From Actinospica sp035493475 (GTDB lineage Bacteria > Actinomycetota > Actinomycetes > Streptomycetales > Catenulisporaceae), in the NCBI GenBank assembly GCA_035493475.1, contig DATJIF010000155.1, positions 62,001 to 126,000 on the forward strand: a stretch of 64,000 nt of DNA, written 5' to 3'. The notes beneath the pieces were generated by a model that was not told the origin of the DNA, did not search any database, and was given only the letters and a program-made list of their open reading frames with translations. Of this stretch, positions 25,426-34,101 are shown one piece after another. Both the position numbers and the translations under genes were made by a program. Each line of letters begins with the position of its first letter. The first letter of the stretch is position 1.

Positions 25426-25941
25426 ATGACAGAACTACGAAGGGACGCGGCGTTCACCGAATACGTCGCCGCCAAGGGACCGTGGCTGCGCAAGGTCGCC
25501 TACCTGCTCTGCCAGGACTGGCACCGTGCGGACGACCTGGTCCAGAACAGCATCATCAAGCTCTACGTCCAGTGGCCGCAGGCCGAGCGGATCGGCAACC
25601 TCGACGGGTACGCGCGCCGGGTCGTCGTCAACACGTTCCTGGCCGAGCAGCGGTCGTCGTGGTGGCGCCGGGTCGTGCTGCACGAGCCGGAGTACGCGGG
25701 CCACGCGGACGCGGGTATCGCGCACGTCGAGACGTCGCTCGACCTGGCCGACGCGCTCGGGGCGCTCCCGGCCCGGCAGCGCGCGACGGTCGTGCTGCGC
25801 TACTTCTGCGACCTGTCGGTGGAGGAGACCGCGACGGCGCTCTCCTGCTCCGCCGGCACCGTCAAGAGCCAGACCGCCCGCGGACTCGACGCGCTGCGCC
25901 GGGTGCTCGACGGCCGCGCCGCCGAATCGGCCGCGTCATGA
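25426..25941 (+). CDS. SigE-family ECF RNA polymerase sigma factor
   Basis: This 171-residue ECF sigma factor has region 2 (WLRKVAYLLCQDWHRADDLVQNSIIKLYVQWP), given here in part as ADDLVQ. It also has region 4 (LPARQRATVVLRYFCDLS and SCSAGTVKSQTARGL). It belongs to the actinobacterial SigE-like group common in Streptomyces. ATG at 25426 begins MTELRRDAA. The stop overlaps an in-frame ATG of the next gene (ATGA), which encodes a single-pass membrane protein, so sigma factor and partner are coexpressed. Confidence 0.92.
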   Translation: MTELRRDAAFTEYVAAKGPWLRKVAYLLCQDWHRADDLVQNSIIKLYVQWPQAERIGNLDGYARRVVVNTFLAEQRSSWWRRVVLHEPEYAGHADAGIAHVETSLDLADALGALPARQRATVVLRYFCDLSVEETATALSCSAGTVKSQTARGLDALRRVLDGRAAESAAS

Positions 25942-25958
25942 GGGAGGAAATGCCGACC

Positions 25959-27002
25959 ATGTCCGTCCAGGAACAGAAGCTCTACGCCGCGATCGAGGAG
26001 CTGGCCGACCGGCCCGCGCCGCCGAGCGCGATCGACGCGGATGACGCGATCCGCCGCGGCCACCGGGTCGTGCGGCGCCGCCGGGTGGCACGGGGGGCCA
26101 CCGGAGCGGTCGTCGGAATCGCGGCCGTCGCGGTCGCCGTCTCGGTGCTGCCGTCGCACGGCTCGTCCGGAGCCGCCGGCACCGGCGCGGCGAACTCGAG
26201 CACGAAGGCCACGCCGCAGCATCCGTCCGGACCGGGCACCGACCCGCTGACCCTGTCCGGAACCTTCGGCTGGCTCCCGACCAACGTCGCGAACGTCGGC
26301 TACTCGCTGCACGAGACGCCGAACCAGGTGCAGGCCGTGGCCCGCGGCGACCAGGTTCTGCCGTCCTCGGACACGCCGATGATCTGGCTGAACATCTATC
26401 CCAAGGGCACGACCCCGACGCTCGGCCAGTTCGCCGGCGGAAACACCCAACTGCGTGTCAACGCACCGAAGGTCAACGGTCAGACGGCGTACTGGATGAC
26501 GGAATCGGCGAGCGATCCGACCAACGCGGGGGACACCTGGCTGCGCTGGCAGTCGCCTGACGGCCAGTGGGGCGAGCTGCACGCGTACAGCCTGGACACG
26601 CCCGACATCACCACGGAGCTCCTGCGGGTGGCCGCGGGCATCGACTTCGCCCCGCACTCCGTCCCGCTGCCGATGTCGATCAGCGGTCTGCCGAAGTCCG
26701 CCGTCACGGTCGAGGCGGACCTCGACCGCCCCAGCCTCTCCGGCGACGGTGCCTGGGATCTGGCCCTGATCCTCCAGGTCGGCGGCGCCACGGTCCAGAT
26801 CTCCGTCGACCCGGGGACGCAGCACAGCGCCGACAGCGGCACCTGCAAGACGGCGAACGGCCTGACCGCGTGCGTCCTGGTCACGTCGCCCGGCGGCCTG
26901 CCGACCTCGCTGGCCAAGGGCGGCGCCGCCGGGATCCTCGACCGCATCACGCTGCTCGGCACCGACCCCGCGAACTGGACCACGGCCGTCGTCCAGCAGT
27001 GA
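25959..27002 (+). CDS. Single-pass membrane protein, putative anti-sigma partner
   Basis: This 347-residue protein has a cytoplasmic N-terminus of about 45 residues rich in Arg and one membrane segment (GAVVGIAAVAVAVSVL, about residues 46-62). A low-complexity linker and a large extracytoplasmic domain with two Cys (TCKTANGLTACV) follow. No zinc-binding anti-sigma motif (HxxxCxxC) is present, so the role rests on operon position. GGGAGGA (25943-25949) suits ATG 25959; an upstream ATG at 25938 overlapping the sigma-factor stop is also possible. Confidence 0.7.
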   Translation: MSVQEQKLYAAIEELADRPAPPSAIDADDAIRRGHRVVRRRRVARGATGAVVGIAAVAVAVSVLPSHGSSGAAGTGAANSSTKATPQHPSGPGTDPLTLSGTFGWLPTNVANVGYSLHETPNQVQAVARGDQVLPSSDTPMIWLNIYPKGTTPTLGQFAGGNTQLRVNAPKVNGQTAYWMTESASDPTNAGDTWLRWQSPDGQWGELHAYSLDTPDITTELLRVAAGIDFAPHSVPLPMSISGLPKSAVTVEADLDRPSLSGDGAWDLALILQVGGATVQISVDPGTQHSADSGTCKTANGLTACVLVTSPGGLPTSLAKGGAAGILDRITLLGTDPANWTTAVVQQ

Positions 27003-27015
27003 GCTGGCGTTGACT

Positions 27016-27067
27016 CCCTCTCCGGTTGCTAGGTATGTTGCACTACATAGCTAGCAACCGGAGAGGG
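27016..27067. promoter_or_regulatory. 17-bp perfect inverted repeat upstream of the SDR gene
   Basis: Arms 27016-27032 and 27051-27067 are exact inverted repeats of 17 bp, separated by 18 nt. Nested inside is TATGT-N6-ACATA (27034-27049). The structure ends 9 nt before the SDR start. It may be an operator, probably for the TetR encoded just downstream, or an RNA hairpin occluding the SDR ribosome site (GGAGAGGGG at 27060-27068). Confidence 0.7.
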
Positions 27068-27075
27068 GCATCGCC

Positions 27076-27846
27076 ATGGCCCGAGTACTGATCACCGGCG
27101 CCTCGCGCGGCATCGGCAGGGGCACCGCATCCGCCCTGGCCGCCGCGGGCCACGAGGTCATCGCCACCGCACGCGACCTCGCCGCGCTCGACGAGGTCCC
27201 GGCGGCGTTGAAGCTGCGGCTCGACGTCACCGACCAGGCCTCCGTCGACGCGGCGCTGGACCAGGCCGGAGCCGTCGACGTCCTCGTCTCCAACGCCGGC
27301 GCGACCGTGCGCGCGCCGATGGAGACGATCCCGCTCGACGCGCTGCGCGAACTGTTCGAGCTCAACGCCTTCGGTGCGCTCCGCGTCGCCCAAGGGGTGC
27401 TGCCGCAGATGCGCGAGCGCGGATCAGGGCAGCTGATCTTCGTCTCGAGTGTTCAGGGCCGCTACGTGATCCCGCTGATCGGAGCCTACGGCGCGACCAA
27501 GCAGGCGCTCGAGGCGTTCGCCGAGACCATCGCCATCGAGGCCGGCCACTTCGGCGTCTCCACGCACATCCTGCAGCCGCCCGCCGTCAGTTCCGGCGGT
27601 GCCGAGCGCGCCCGGGTCTTCCTGGACGAGGACAGCCCCTACCACCCGCTGCTCGGCAGGCTCGGCCCGTTCCGATCCGCGCCGGTCTCCGTCGAAGAGG
27701 TCGCCGCCGCCGTCGCGCGCACGATCGACGAGGGGGAGAAGGCCGCCTTCCGCATCCCCGTCGGCGATTCAGCGTACGAAGCCCTGGCCGCCCGAAAGGC
27801 CGCGCCCGACGACCGCCCGTTCCTCGCCGCCCCGCTCGACTGGTGA
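27076..27846 (+). CDS. Short-chain dehydrogenase/reductase
   Basis: This 256-residue classical SDR has the cofactor motif TGASRGIG at residues 7-14, NAG at LVSNAGA, the active-site Ser in VSSVQG and the YxxxK in YGATK. The TARD segment after strand 2 suggests NADPH preference. The substrate is unknown. It is convergent with a TetR gene and preceded by a long inverted repeat, so the pair probably forms a ligand-inducible module. Confidence 0.92.
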   Translation: MARVLITGASRGIGRGTASALAAAGHEVIATARDLAALDEVPAALKLRLDVTDQASVDAALDQAGAVDVLVSNAGATVRAPMETIPLDALRELFELNAFGALRVAQGVLPQMRERGSGQLIFVSSVQGRYVIPLIGAYGATKQALEAFAETIAIEAGHFGVSTHILQPPAVSSGGAERARVFLDEDSPYHPLLGRLGPFRSAPVSVEEVAAAVARTIDEGEKAAFRIPVGDSAYEALAARKAAPDDRPFLAAPLDW

Positions 27847-27856
27847 ATAGAAGTGA

Positions 27857-28444
27857 CTAGCCCTTGGGCGACACGGCGGCTGCGTAGCTGACCAGCGCGG
27901 CGCGTACGGAGTCGTACGGCGCCGTGCTCCCCAGCGCGCGCGAGGTGATCATCGCGCCCTCGACACCGGCCAGCACCGCGTCGGCGAGCGCACGTGCCGC
28001 CGATCGCTCCACGCCGAGGGCGACGAAATGGTACGCCAGCCGGTCGGTCATCTCCGTGAACCCGCGACGGCTCGTCTCGGCCAGCTCGTCCGAATCCTGC
28101 CCGGCCGCCTCGACCACCAACGGCGCTATCCCGCAGCCGCGCGCGTAACCGCTGGCAGCCATGCCGTCGCGGGCGAGATCAAGGTAGAGCTCGACGAACC
28201 GCGCCGCGGAGTCGGCCCGTGCGGCGGCGTCGTCGATGATCCCGATCTGCTCGTGCGCGTGCGCCGCGGCCGCCTCCATCGCCAGCTGCGTCTTGCCGCC
28301 GGGGAAGTGGAAGTACACCGAACCGCGCGGCGCCTTGCTCAGTTCGAGGACGTCGGAGAACGCCGTGGCGTGGTAGCCGCGCTCGCGCATGAGCTGCTTG
28401 GCCGCCTGCACCATCTTCTCCTTGGCGTCCGACCGCTTGCCCAC
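27857..28444 (-). CDS. TetR/AcrR-family regulator
   Basis: This 195-residue regulator has an N-terminal HTH (LMRERGYHATAFSDVLELSKAPRGSVYFHFPGGK). The C-terminal domain, with SGYARGCGIAPLVVEAA, is of the LmrA/YxaF-like type. It converges on the SDR gene with a 10-bp gap. The TATGT/ACATA core of the SDR inverted repeat recurs near its own start (AGCTACATACTA at 28483-28494), which suggests it controls both. Confidence 0.9.
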   Translation of the reverse strand: MGKRSDAKEKMVQAAKQLMRERGYHATAFSDVLELSKAPRGSVYFHFPGGKTQLAMEAAAAHAHEQIGIIDDAAARADSAARFVELYLDLARDGMAASGYARGCGIAPLVVEAAGQDSDELAETSRRGFTEMTDRLAYHFVALGVERSAARALADAVLAGVEGAMITSRALGSTAPYDSVRAALVSYAAAVSPKG

Positions 28445-28492
28445 GCCTGCACCTCCCGCCCGTCGTCCCGAAACACTATGCCGAGCTACATA

Positions 28493-31336
28493 CTACTCTG
28501 ACTCCTGGTAGAGCAGCCGGGCCAGTTCGGTGCGGGAGGAGACGTTCATCTTGCGGTACACGCGGGTCAGGTGGGTGTCGACCGTCCTCGGGCTGAGGAA
28601 GAGCTGCTCGGCGATCTGCCGGGAGCGCATGCCGGTCGCGGCGAGCTCGGCGATCTGACGCTCCCGCGAGCTGAGCGGATCCTTCCCCCCGCGGGTGCTC
28701 GCCTCCCGGGGCGGCGGGTCCGCGTCCTCGCCGAGAAGTGCGGCTCCGGCCAACTCCGCGTCCTCGCAGACACGCGTCGCCCCGGTGCGCTCGCCCTCCG
28801 CCGCGGCGGTTTCCAGGAACTCCAGCGCCGCGTCCCGGCCGAGCGCCTCGGCGAACGACGGCGTCGCGCGGATCAGCGTCCACGCGTACTGGAGCGGCAT
28901 TCCGGCCTGGCGGAACGTCTGCGCCGCGTCGCCGAACAGCGCCGCGGCCTTGTCGTGCTGGCCGCGGGACGTGAGCAGCACCGCCTCGGCCCGGCGGACG
29001 TGCGCCTCCTGGACCGGCAGCCCGAGCCGCGCCGCGTCGGCTTGGGCGTCCAGCAGGTATCTGTCGGCTGATTCGGTGTCGCCGGTTCGCAATGCCGCCT
29101 GGACCATCACGGCGAGCATCGAGGGGCGGAAAGGCGGCTGCAGACGCGACAGGCCGGGGCCGCCACGTTCACGCAGCGTCCGCAGACAGCCTGCCGCGTC
29201 GTCCGTCATGAACTGGATCTGAGCCAGCAGCCCGGCCGCCGAACTCGCCCACCAGCCCTGCCCGGGAAGCGTGCTGTCGATGCCCCGTTCCGCGAGCGCG
29301 ACCACCTCGGCCGCGTCCCGCCGAGACCGCGTGGGCAGCACGGCCGCCGCGCGCAGGGTCATGGCCACGCCCACGACGTCCGCGGCGCCGATCGCGCGCG
29401 CCAGATCCTCCACCTCGCGCGCCCACCGCTCCGACTCCGCGAGCCGCCCGCGCCACTGGTCCACGAGGGCGAGTCCGAGCAGATGGTGCAGCCGGGTGTG
29501 CCGCTTCGCGCCGCCGCTGCCCTCGTCGAGCCCGCGGCGCAGATGCCGTGACGCGTCGTCGATCCGCTCCAGATACAACTCCGCGCAGCCGAGCGTGGCG
29601 AGCACCTCGGGAGCGTCCCTGGCATCCGCGTCCGGCGAGGCGTCCATCAGCCGGGCGATGCGGGTCACCTGCGTCCGCGCCGGTTCGAGCTCCCCGAGGT
29701 AGGTGTTGTAGAAGGCGTCGAGCACGCTCAGCGCGGCCCGGCTGACCCGGCCCGGCGCGACGTCGACCGTCGCCGCCTGCGCGACCAGCGCACGCGCCTG
29801 CTCGTGCGTGCCGCGCTGCGCGTGCGTCATCCCGAAGCTCATGATCAGTTCGGCGGCTTCGGCGGGCAGCGGGTCCGGCAGCGGATCGGGCACGAGCCGC
29901 AGGCCCACCTCGGCGATCGCGTCCGCCTCCTGATAGTGGCCGAGATGCCGTTCGGCCTCCGTGCAGACCGCGTGGGTCTCCAGCCGCAGCGCCGTGCCCA
30001 GCGTCGGCGCGTCACGCAGCATGTCGTGGGCGAGCGCCCGGGCCCGGGAGAGCTGCCCGGCCGCGATCAGCGCCCGGCACGCGGCGATCAGCAGCGTCGC
30101 CCGATCCGGGCCGGTCCAGTCGGCGGGCAGCGACTCGGCCACCAGCAGCAGCCAGCGCGCCGCCCGGGACGGCGACACGTGGGCCACCTCCGCCGCGCCT
30201 ACGATCAGAGTGGACAGCGAAGCGGCGCTGTCGGACCCGGCGATGTACTCGGCGTGCCCGGCCAGGACGACGGGCGGGGCTCCCCGCGCCGAGAGCAGAT
30301 CGAACGCCTTGCGATGCCAGAGCAGGCGGTATGAGGGATCGGCGTTCTGGTGGATCACGTGCCGCAGGACGGCGTGCCGGAACGCGAGCCGTCCGCCGCT
30401 GCTGACCGGCCGCACCACGTCGGCCCGGGCCAGCAGGGCCAGGCTCGCCAACGTGCGCTGCGGATCCTCCCCGGTCAGCACGGCGACATCCCGCGGGCAG
30501 AACGTCTCACCCAGCACCGCCGCGGCCGCAGCGGCGGTCTGCGCGTCCGGAGGCAGTGCACTGATCTCGGCGACCAGCGGTGTCGCCGCGCGGAGCAGCC
30601 CGTCCCGATTCGGTCCCGGACTGTCCGGCCAGTCCTGCGGCTGCCACCCGGCCGCGGCGAGGATGCGCACGTGCCCGGGATTGCCCCGTGCCGCCGCGCA
30701 CAGCTTCCGGGCGAAGGCGGGATCCTCGCTCGGCCGGCCGGAGTCCTGCCAGGCGGACAGCAGAGTGCTGACTCCGGCCTCAGTGAGCGGCGACGGCTCG
30801 ATCCGGTGCACACCGCCGAACTGCGCGTCGCACGCCAGCGCCTCAAGCACCGCCGGATCCGTCTGCCGCGGACGATGCGCGATCGCAAGCACGAACGGCG
30901 CGTCCACGTTCATCCGCAGCAGCGCCGCGAGCCCGGCAGCCGCGCCGTCGAACAGATGGAAGTCGTCAATGAGCAGCACCCCGCCGCCCGGATCCGCCCA
31001 CTCAGCGAGCCGCTCCGAGACACGGTCAAGCAGCGCACGATCGAGCCCGCCCCGCCCGTCACCCGCGAACAGCTCATCGAGAACGTCGTGCAGCCCCCCG
31101 TAGGGCGGAAACCCCGCACCCGCGGAAAGCATCCGCACCACCCGCGCGCCAACCTGGCCCGCCAGCTCCGCCAACGCGTTCAACAGCCGCGTCTTCCCAC
31201 TCCCCGGCTCCCCGGAGACCTGCAGGAACGCACTCCGCCCCGACCGCATCGCCGCCACCGCGGCAACCAGCGCGGCCGTCTCCGCCCCCCGATCGACCAG
31301 CAGTTGGTCGGAACGGATGGCCGGCAGGTTGAACAC
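28493..31336 (-). CDS. Large LuxR-family regulator with AAA/NB-ARC ATPase domain (LAL type)
   Basis: This 947-residue regulator has a P-loop near the N-terminus (SGEPGSGKTR, about residue 41) and Walker B LLIDDFH. A long middle of helical TPR-like repeats follows, then a C-terminal LuxR HTH (LSSRERQIAELAATGMRSRQ through SPRTVDTHLTRVY). The start is GTG at 31336. LAL regulators often activate antibiotic or maltose-type pathways. No clear target is adjacent. It stands immediately upstream of the TetR gene on the same strand. Confidence 0.92.
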   Translation of the reverse strand: MFNLPAIRSDQLLVDRGAETAALVAAVAAMRSGRSAFLQVSGEPGSGKTRLLNALAELAGQVGARVVRMLSAGAGFPPYGGLHDVLDELFAGDGRGGLDRALLDRVSERLAEWADPGGGVLLIDDFHLFDGAAAGLAALLRMNVDAPFVLAIAHRPRQTDPAVLEALACDAQFGGVHRIEPSPLTEAGVSTLLSAWQDSGRPSEDPAFARKLCAAARGNPGHVRILAAAGWQPQDWPDSPGPNRDGLLRAATPLVAEISALPPDAQTAAAAAAVLGETFCPRDVAVLTGEDPQRTLASLALLARADVVRPVSSGGRLAFRHAVLRHVIHQNADPSYRLLWHRKAFDLLSARGAPPVVLAGHAEYIAGSDSAASLSTLIVGAAEVAHVSPSRAARWLLLVAESLPADWTGPDRATLLIAACRALIAAGQLSRARALAHDMLRDAPTLGTALRLETHAVCTEAERHLGHYQEADAIAEVGLRLVPDPLPDPLPAEAAELIMSFGMTHAQRGTHEQARALVAQAATVDVAPGRVSRAALSVLDAFYNTYLGELEPARTQVTRIARLMDASPDADARDAPEVLATLGCAELYLERIDDASRHLRRGLDEGSGGAKRHTRLHHLLGLALVDQWRGRLAESERWAREVEDLARAIGAADVVGVAMTLRAAAVLPTRSRRDAAEVVALAERGIDSTLPGQGWWASSAAGLLAQIQFMTDDAAGCLRTLRERGGPGLSRLQPPFRPSMLAVMVQAALRTGDTESADRYLLDAQADAARLGLPVQEAHVRRAEAVLLTSRGQHDKAAALFGDAAQTFRQAGMPLQYAWTLIRATPSFAEALGRDAALEFLETAAAEGERTGATRVCEDAELAGAALLGEDADPPPREASTRGGKDPLSSRERQIAELAATGMRSRQIAEQLFLSPRTVDTHLTRVYRKMNVSSRTELARLLYQESE

Positions 31337-31417
31337 GCGCTCCTCGTCCCTCCCAGCAGCCCGATGCAGGAGCGCAGTCTACGGGGCCCGCCCCTCCCGC
31401 CGCATCGTGCCGAGCGC

Positions 31418-32551
31418 CTATAGGCCTTCGGAGACAGCGAGCGTTCGCTCCGCACTGTCGATGAGTTCTTCGTATGTCATGACATCGATCCTGCTCAGGA
31501 TGCCGTTGTACGTTCGGAATGCCGCAGCGATCTCGGCCGCGGTGAAGTCGGCTTCTACGAATGCGGGATGGCCGATGAGCACGGTGGCCGAAGCGCGTCG
31601 GCATTCGATGCCGTGGTCGGCGAGGATCGAGGCTCTGTTCTCGTCGAGCGATCTGAGGTAGTTAGCCGCCTGTGTGACTGCCTTGTGCACTTCGGGGCCG
31701 ACCGTGCAGTGGGAGCGCGGCGCTTCTACCAGATATGGAATCGCGGCCTTCTTCAGTTCGATGACGTGCAGCGAACCGTCGCCCCGAAGGAGCGGGATGT
31801 CGATCTCGTCGGTCGTCGTGAGCCGCCGCCGGGTTAGTTCCTTGATGTAGCGGCCGCCGAAGATCCACGTCTGCTGCTTGAGTTCCGCGTGGATTTCCCA
31901 CTCGGTGCTCTCGGCGCGCTCCACCACTGCGCGGAGGCGATCGAGCGACTGTTTGCGTCTTGTCCAGTCGATGGCGCGGGCCACGAGTTCGGCTCCTGGG
32001 ACAGACGAGAGTTCCTCTGCCAACTCGGGTGGGATCTCAGCATCGCCTCCGTGGTCGTCCAGGACCAGTTGCATGCGTTTGAGCCAGGTCATCCGATCGG
32101 CTGCGTAGCGTGGCAGCCTCACCCCTCCGTTGCGGGCTTCGCCGATCGACCACGCGTCCATCGCGTCGGCTACTCGCAGAATCCATGCGTGTGCGTCTTG
32201 GCCGCTGGCTTCTGGTCGATCCTTGAGGTACTCACCGAGGATTTCGCCGCTGCGCCGCAGCCCGAGGCCGAGCAGCATGCGCATGTAGTGGTCATCGGAC
32301 TCCCTTCCGCGCGGGTCGTAGCGTGATTCCAGGACGGTGAGCGGGATGACGCCGGCGGCGTATTCGGCGAAGTCCGCTAGGCGGTTGCTCAGGGCCGCTT
32401 CTCCAGCGCGGCCGGCGGCCTTCGCGGCGTTCTCCAGATGGGTGACGAGCGGTCTCCCGCGCTGGTACCGGGAACCGCGCGGAGCGGCAGGGTCCGTCGT
32501 GTAGGCGATCGCGGCGTCGATATGGCGATGCACCTGAGCCGAGGACGACAT
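31418..32551 (-). CDS. Shedu-like (SduA, DUF4263) anti-phage nuclease
   Basis: This 377-residue protein has a C-terminal DUF4263/Shedu domain. After TWIFGG, the PD-(D/E)xK-type residues appear as D251 (TDEIDIPLL), E265 and K267 (VIELKKA). The conserved VHKAVTQAANYL helix follows. Residues 1-210 are a mostly helical N-terminal region I do not recognise, as is usual for Shedu proteins, whose sensor parts vary. Shedu is a single-gene defence nuclease. ATG at 32551 (MSSSAQVHR) is favoured; the frame is open up to 32641. Base composition is visibly lower in GC than the neighbours, suggesting acquisition. Confidence 0.8.
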   Translation of the reverse strand: MSSSAQVHRHIDAAIAYTTDPAAPRGSRYQRGRPLVTHLENAAKAAGRAGEAALSNRLADFAEYAAGVIPLTVLESRYDPRGRESDDHYMRMLLGLGLRRSGEILGEYLKDRPEASGQDAHAWILRVADAMDAWSIGEARNGGVRLPRYAADRMTWLKRMQLVLDDHGGDAEIPPELAEELSSVPGAELVARAIDWTRRKQSLDRLRAVVERAESTEWEIHAELKQQTWIFGGRYIKELTRRRLTTTDEIDIPLLRGDGSLHVIELKKAAIPYLVEAPRSHCTVGPEVHKAVTQAANYLRSLDENRASILADHGIECRRASATVLIGHPAFVEADFTAAEIAAAFRTYNGILSRIDVMTYEELIDSAERTLAVSEGL

Positions 32552-32639
32552 CTGGCGGGTCTCGGTGAGGAATTGAACGAGTATGAACCCTGATCTGTAT
32601 CCCACCGGCCAAGTGTGCCACGCGCCTATCATGGCGTGC

Positions 32640-33002
32640 ATGGTCTCGAGTGTCGGAAGTTCCCTTGCGCGGATGCTCGCCGAGATTAGCGGGTATCCCG
32701 TCGGCGACCACGACTATCTCGCGTACTTCGAAAACGAGCATGGTGAGCAGCTCATGTTCGTGCGGGCACCTGGAGCCTCGTACGGTGTCCTGTTGCACTC
32801 CGATCTGGGCTGGGAACCGAAGCCGGTCGCCGCTCCGCCGAAGCCGGGAAGGGCCACCAACGAGCTCCCGCCTAAAGTCCGGCTCTTTCTTGGTGATGTG
32901 CCTGTCGTGGGAGAAGTGATCTTGAACTCTTCTGAAGCGATCTGGCTCAAGGCCTGCCTCGCCGCGAGCACGTGGTACGGGGAGTCTCCCGGCGGCGAAT
33001 AA
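32640..33002 (+). CDS. Hypothetical protein next to the Shedu-like gene
   Basis: This 120-residue protein has no family I recognise. It is mixed alpha/beta in appearance, with acidic and aromatic residues near the N-terminus (DHDYLAYFENEHGEQ) and a Pro-rich middle (PKPVAAPPKPGR). ATG at 32640 is preferred: TATCAT at 32627-32632 is a good -10 that would make the transcript leaderless. ATGs at 32583 and 32631 are alternatives. It diverges from the Shedu-like gene and shares its lower GC content, so it may belong to the same acquired segment. Confidence 0.6.
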   Translation: MVSSVGSSLARMLAEISGYPVGDHDYLAYFENEHGEQLMFVRAPGASYGVLLHSDLGWEPKPVAAPPKPGRATNELPPKVRLFLGDVPVVGEVILNSSEAIWLKACLAASTWYGESPGGE

Positions 33003-33306
33003 GGGCATTGATCACCAATGTCAGTTCGGGCAACCTGGCGTGGACGAGACGGGGATGCTCCTAGTGGCCGGGATGGAAGTCGGCTTCGAATAGGCAATCG
33101 GCCGGCCATCTGCGGGGCGTCACGGTTCCTTCGCTCGAGGGGATGGAGGGTCCTTAGGGACCGTCGTCGCTCCGGAACCCGCTCGGCGGGCGAATGGTGG
33201 CGAAAAGGCCCTTCCAGGCCGGGGAGATGTCCGGATCGAGTATTTCCGGCGGCTGGGCGCACATCATCCCCACTCAGCGCTGCGGTCCGGGCTGGCATCC
33301 GGCAGA
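33003..33306. other. 304-bp stretch without a convincing gene
   Basis: This stretch lies between the small hypothetical gene and the alpha/beta hydrolase stop. The open frames crossing it encode Arg/Ser-rich sequences without a ribosome site or recognisable motif. I see no tRNA, no clear inverted repeat and no transposase remnant. It may be decayed 3' sequence of the acquired island. Confidence 0.5.
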
Positions 33307-33996
33307 TCAGCTCGGCCCGCGATGGCGGATCGCGCCGGGAGTGCTGATCGACCAGCCGTGCGTGAGCAGCCACTCCGCGCACAGGCTTGTCCATGCGGAG
33401 GCGGCGCCCGCGTCCGGGGCGTCCGCGAGGCCGAGGCCGTGCGGTCCGCGGGCGAAGACGTGCGTCTCGTGTGACACGCCTTCGGTCGCGAGGGCTTGGC
33501 CGAGCAGGTGCGTCTGGCCCGCGGAGATCGTCTGGTCCGCGGCGGTGTGCCATACGAAGACCGGCGGGCTAAGAGGATTGACGAGCTGTTCGAGCGAGGT
33601 CTCGGATACGAGCGTTTCGGAGGGCGGGTCGCCGAGCACGATCGACCGGATGCGGTTCGGCGTCGCGGGGGTCATGGTGACGACGGGGTAGCCGAGTATC
33701 GCGGCGTCCGCGCGCTGCTCGGCGGATCCACCGGGGGAGAAGGCGGCGAGTCCCGCGAGGTGCCCGCCGGCGGAGAAGCCCAGGACCCCGATGCGGGTGG
33801 CCCCCTCGGCGCGTAGACGGGCGATTTCGCTGCGGACTGCGTGCAACGGGCCGGGATGCGGGGTGTGCAGCGGGTATCGGAAGACGCTTGCCGCGATGCC
33901 CAGGTTCTGGAGCCAGGCGGCGACCGGTTCGGCTTCGTGCGGAGCGTGGGTTTGGTAGCCCCCGCCGGGCAGGACGACGATGTGCTCTGCGGTCAC
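33307..33996 (-). CDS. Alpha/beta hydrolase (BD-FAE/acetyl-esterase-like)
   Basis: This 229-residue esterase has the oxyanion motif PGGGYQTHAPHEAEP, the nucleophile elbow G-F-S-A-G-G and HTAADQTI with the likely Asp. The histidine is in ARGPHGLGL. The arrangement matches small acetylxylan esterase-like enzymes that remove acetyl or feruloyl groups from plant polysaccharides. No signal peptide is seen. The start is GTG at 33996. It lies downstream of the large secreted glycosidase on the same strand, separated by a strong hairpin. Confidence 0.85.
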   Translation of the reverse strand: MTAEHIVVLPGGGYQTHAPHEAEPVAAWLQNLGIAASVFRYPLHTPHPGPLHAVRSEIARLRAEGATRIGVLGFSAGGHLAGLAAFSPGGSAEQRADAAILGYPVVTMTPATPNRIRSIVLGDPPSETLVSETSLEQLVNPLSPPVFVWHTAADQTISAGQTHLLGQALATEGVSHETHVFARGPHGLGLADAPDAGAASAWTSLCAEWLLTHGWSISTPGAIRHRGPS

Positions 33997-34022
33997 GCGG
34001 ATTCCTCGCTGTTCGGGTACGG

Positions 34023-34085
34023 GCCCGGCCCCGGGTCGGCCGGGCGAACGTGCGGAGTTCGCGGTTGGCCGATCCGGGGCCGGGC
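34023..34085 (-). terminator. Nested 19-bp hairpin after the secreted glycosidase gene
   Basis: Arms 34023-34041 and 34067-34085 pair over 19 bp with one G-T type mismatch. The 25-nt loop contains its own 6-bp stem (GCGAAC/GTTCGC). It starts 16 nt past the stop of the 34102-37830 gene and should terminate that transcript or stabilise its 3' end. Confidence 0.65.
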
Positions 34086-34101
34086 GGGGGAGTCGGCTAC
34101 G

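Noticed and set aside
33018..33347. Plus-strand open frame of 109 residues in the gene-poor stretch
   Set aside because: It has no ribosome site, is Arg/Ser-rich, and overlaps the 3' end of the hydrolase gene.
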